Below are positions 4,607-5,129 of a stretch of DNA of 5,129 bases, piece by piece. The stretch lies in NCBI GenBank assembly GCA_007135435.1, contig SLIW01000456.1, forward strand, positions 1 through 5,129, in the 5' to 3' direction. Each line of letters opens with the position of its first letter. Within the stretch, counting starts at the first letter, position 1. The DNA comes from Natronomonas sp. GTDB taxonomy: Archaea; Halobacteriota; Halobacteria; Halobacteriales; Haloarculaceae. Below the pieces are notes generated by a model. The model was not told the origin of the DNA and searched no databases. It worked only from the letters and a program-made list of their open reading frames with translations. The translations under genes and the position numbers were made by a program.

Positions 4607-5129
4607 ATGGTCTGGCACGTCAGCCTCCCCGAGGAGAGCTACGAGGCCGCTCGCGAGGGGTTCCGGTGGGACGTCCCTGGGGAGTACAACGCCGCCCACG
4701 ACCTCGTGGGCAAGCACGACGACCCCGAGGCCCGCGTCGCGCTGTTCCAGGCGTACCCCGACGGTCGCCGCGAGACCTACACGTTCGCCGAGCTGGACCG
4801 CCTGGCGAACCGGTTCGCCCACGCGCTGGCGGACCTGGGGGTCGAGCGGGGCGACCGCGTCGGCGTCGTCCTCCCCCAGGTGCCCGCCAACCCGATCACC
4901 CATCTGGCGTGCTGGAAGCTCGGGGCGATCTCGATGCCGCTGTCGGTGCTCTTCGGCCCCGACGGTCTGGGATACCGGCTGGACGACGCCGGTGCGAGTG
5001 TCGCCGTCGTCGACGCCGACACCGTCGACACCGTCGCCGACGTCCGCGACGACTGTCCCTCGCTGGCGCACGTCGTCGCGGTGGACTGGGCGGACGACGG
5101 CCACCTGGGCGACGGTCACAGCGGCGAGG
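4607..5129 (+). CDS. Acyl-CoA/AMP-dependent synthetase, N-terminal part
   Basis: This begins at ATG 4607 and is open to the window edge, giving 174 residues of an enzyme that is normally about 530-570 long. The family activates a carboxylic acid with ATP to an acyl-adenylate and then transfers it to coenzyme A. Recognisable N-terminal features are EYNAAHDLVGKH (26-37), RETYTFAELDRLANRFAHALADLGVERGDRVGVVLPQ (55-91), and HLACWKLGAISMPLSVLFGPDGLGYRL (99-125), followed by DAGASVAVVDAD (127-138). This opening resembles medium-chain acyl-CoA or acetyl-CoA-like ligases, but the substrate cannot be told, because the ATP-binding loop and the specificity region lie beyond the window. The start is fixed by a strong TATA-like box and no upstream in-frame alternative is needed. 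The HTH-10 regulator directly upstream on the same strand could control it, though the gene has its own promoter. Confidence 0.93.
   Translation, partial: MVWHVSLPEESYEAAREGFRWDVPGEYNAAHDLVGKHDDPEARVALFQAYPDGRRETYTFAELDRLANRFAHALADLGVERGDRVGVVLPQVPANPITHLACWKLGAISMPLSVLFGPDGLGYRLDDAGASVAVVDADTVDTVADVRDDCPSLAHVVAVDWADDGHLGDGHSGE

Noticed and set aside
4289..5119. Minus-strand open frame of 276 residues opposite the acyl-CoA synthetase gene
   Set aside because: Antisense shadow; the plus strand is a clear AMP-binding enzyme start with a TATA-like box.

Overview
The window reads as chromosomal DNA from a haloarchaeon (Halobacteria). The evidence is high GC with strong G/C at third codon positions, very acidic proteins, an archaeal-type 3-dehydroquinate synthase II, a bacterio-opsin-activator-type HTH regulator, and TATA-like boxes about 27 bases upstream of start codons with no Shine-Dalgarno sequence (leaderless transcription). 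I cannot name the genus.

Layout, left to right. (1) Bases 1-60 are the 3' end of an unrecognised plus-strand gene. (2) A 50-base-period tandem duplication (80-169) lies ahead of aroD. (3) aroD, type I 3-dehydroquinate dehydratase, plus strand, 223-915. (4) A small membrane protein with a C-terminal zinc ribbon, plus strand, 1047-1463. (5) About 285 bp with no recognisable gene. (6) A short DUF7522-like haloarchaeal protein, plus strand, 1749-2120. (7) A convergent intergenic region with a small hairpin and an array of eight octamers (2160-2224). (8) 3-dehydroquinate synthase II, minus strand, 2366-3532. (9) A divergent promoter region holding a spaced inverted repeat. (10) An HTH-10 (Bat-type) regulator, plus strand, 3778-4485. 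(11) The start of an acyl-CoA/AMP-dependent synthetase, plus strand, 4607 to the window edge.

Functionally, two genes are consecutive steps of the archaeal shikimate route. DHQ synthase II makes 3-dehydroquinate from the aminodideoxyheptulosonate precursor, and AroD dehydrates it to 3-dehydroshikimate. They lie on opposite strands about 1.45 kb apart with two unrelated small genes between them, so they are linked but not co-transcribed. The HTH regulator is divergent from DHQ synthase II and directly upstream of the acyl-CoA synthetase gene; either could be a target, but nothing in the sequence decides this.

Most of the window is ordinary core haloarchaeal genome. I do not see a new multi-gene system. 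The items most worth a second look are the two repeat arrays, the possible operator sequences around the regulator and the synthetase gene, and the two small uncharacterised proteins.
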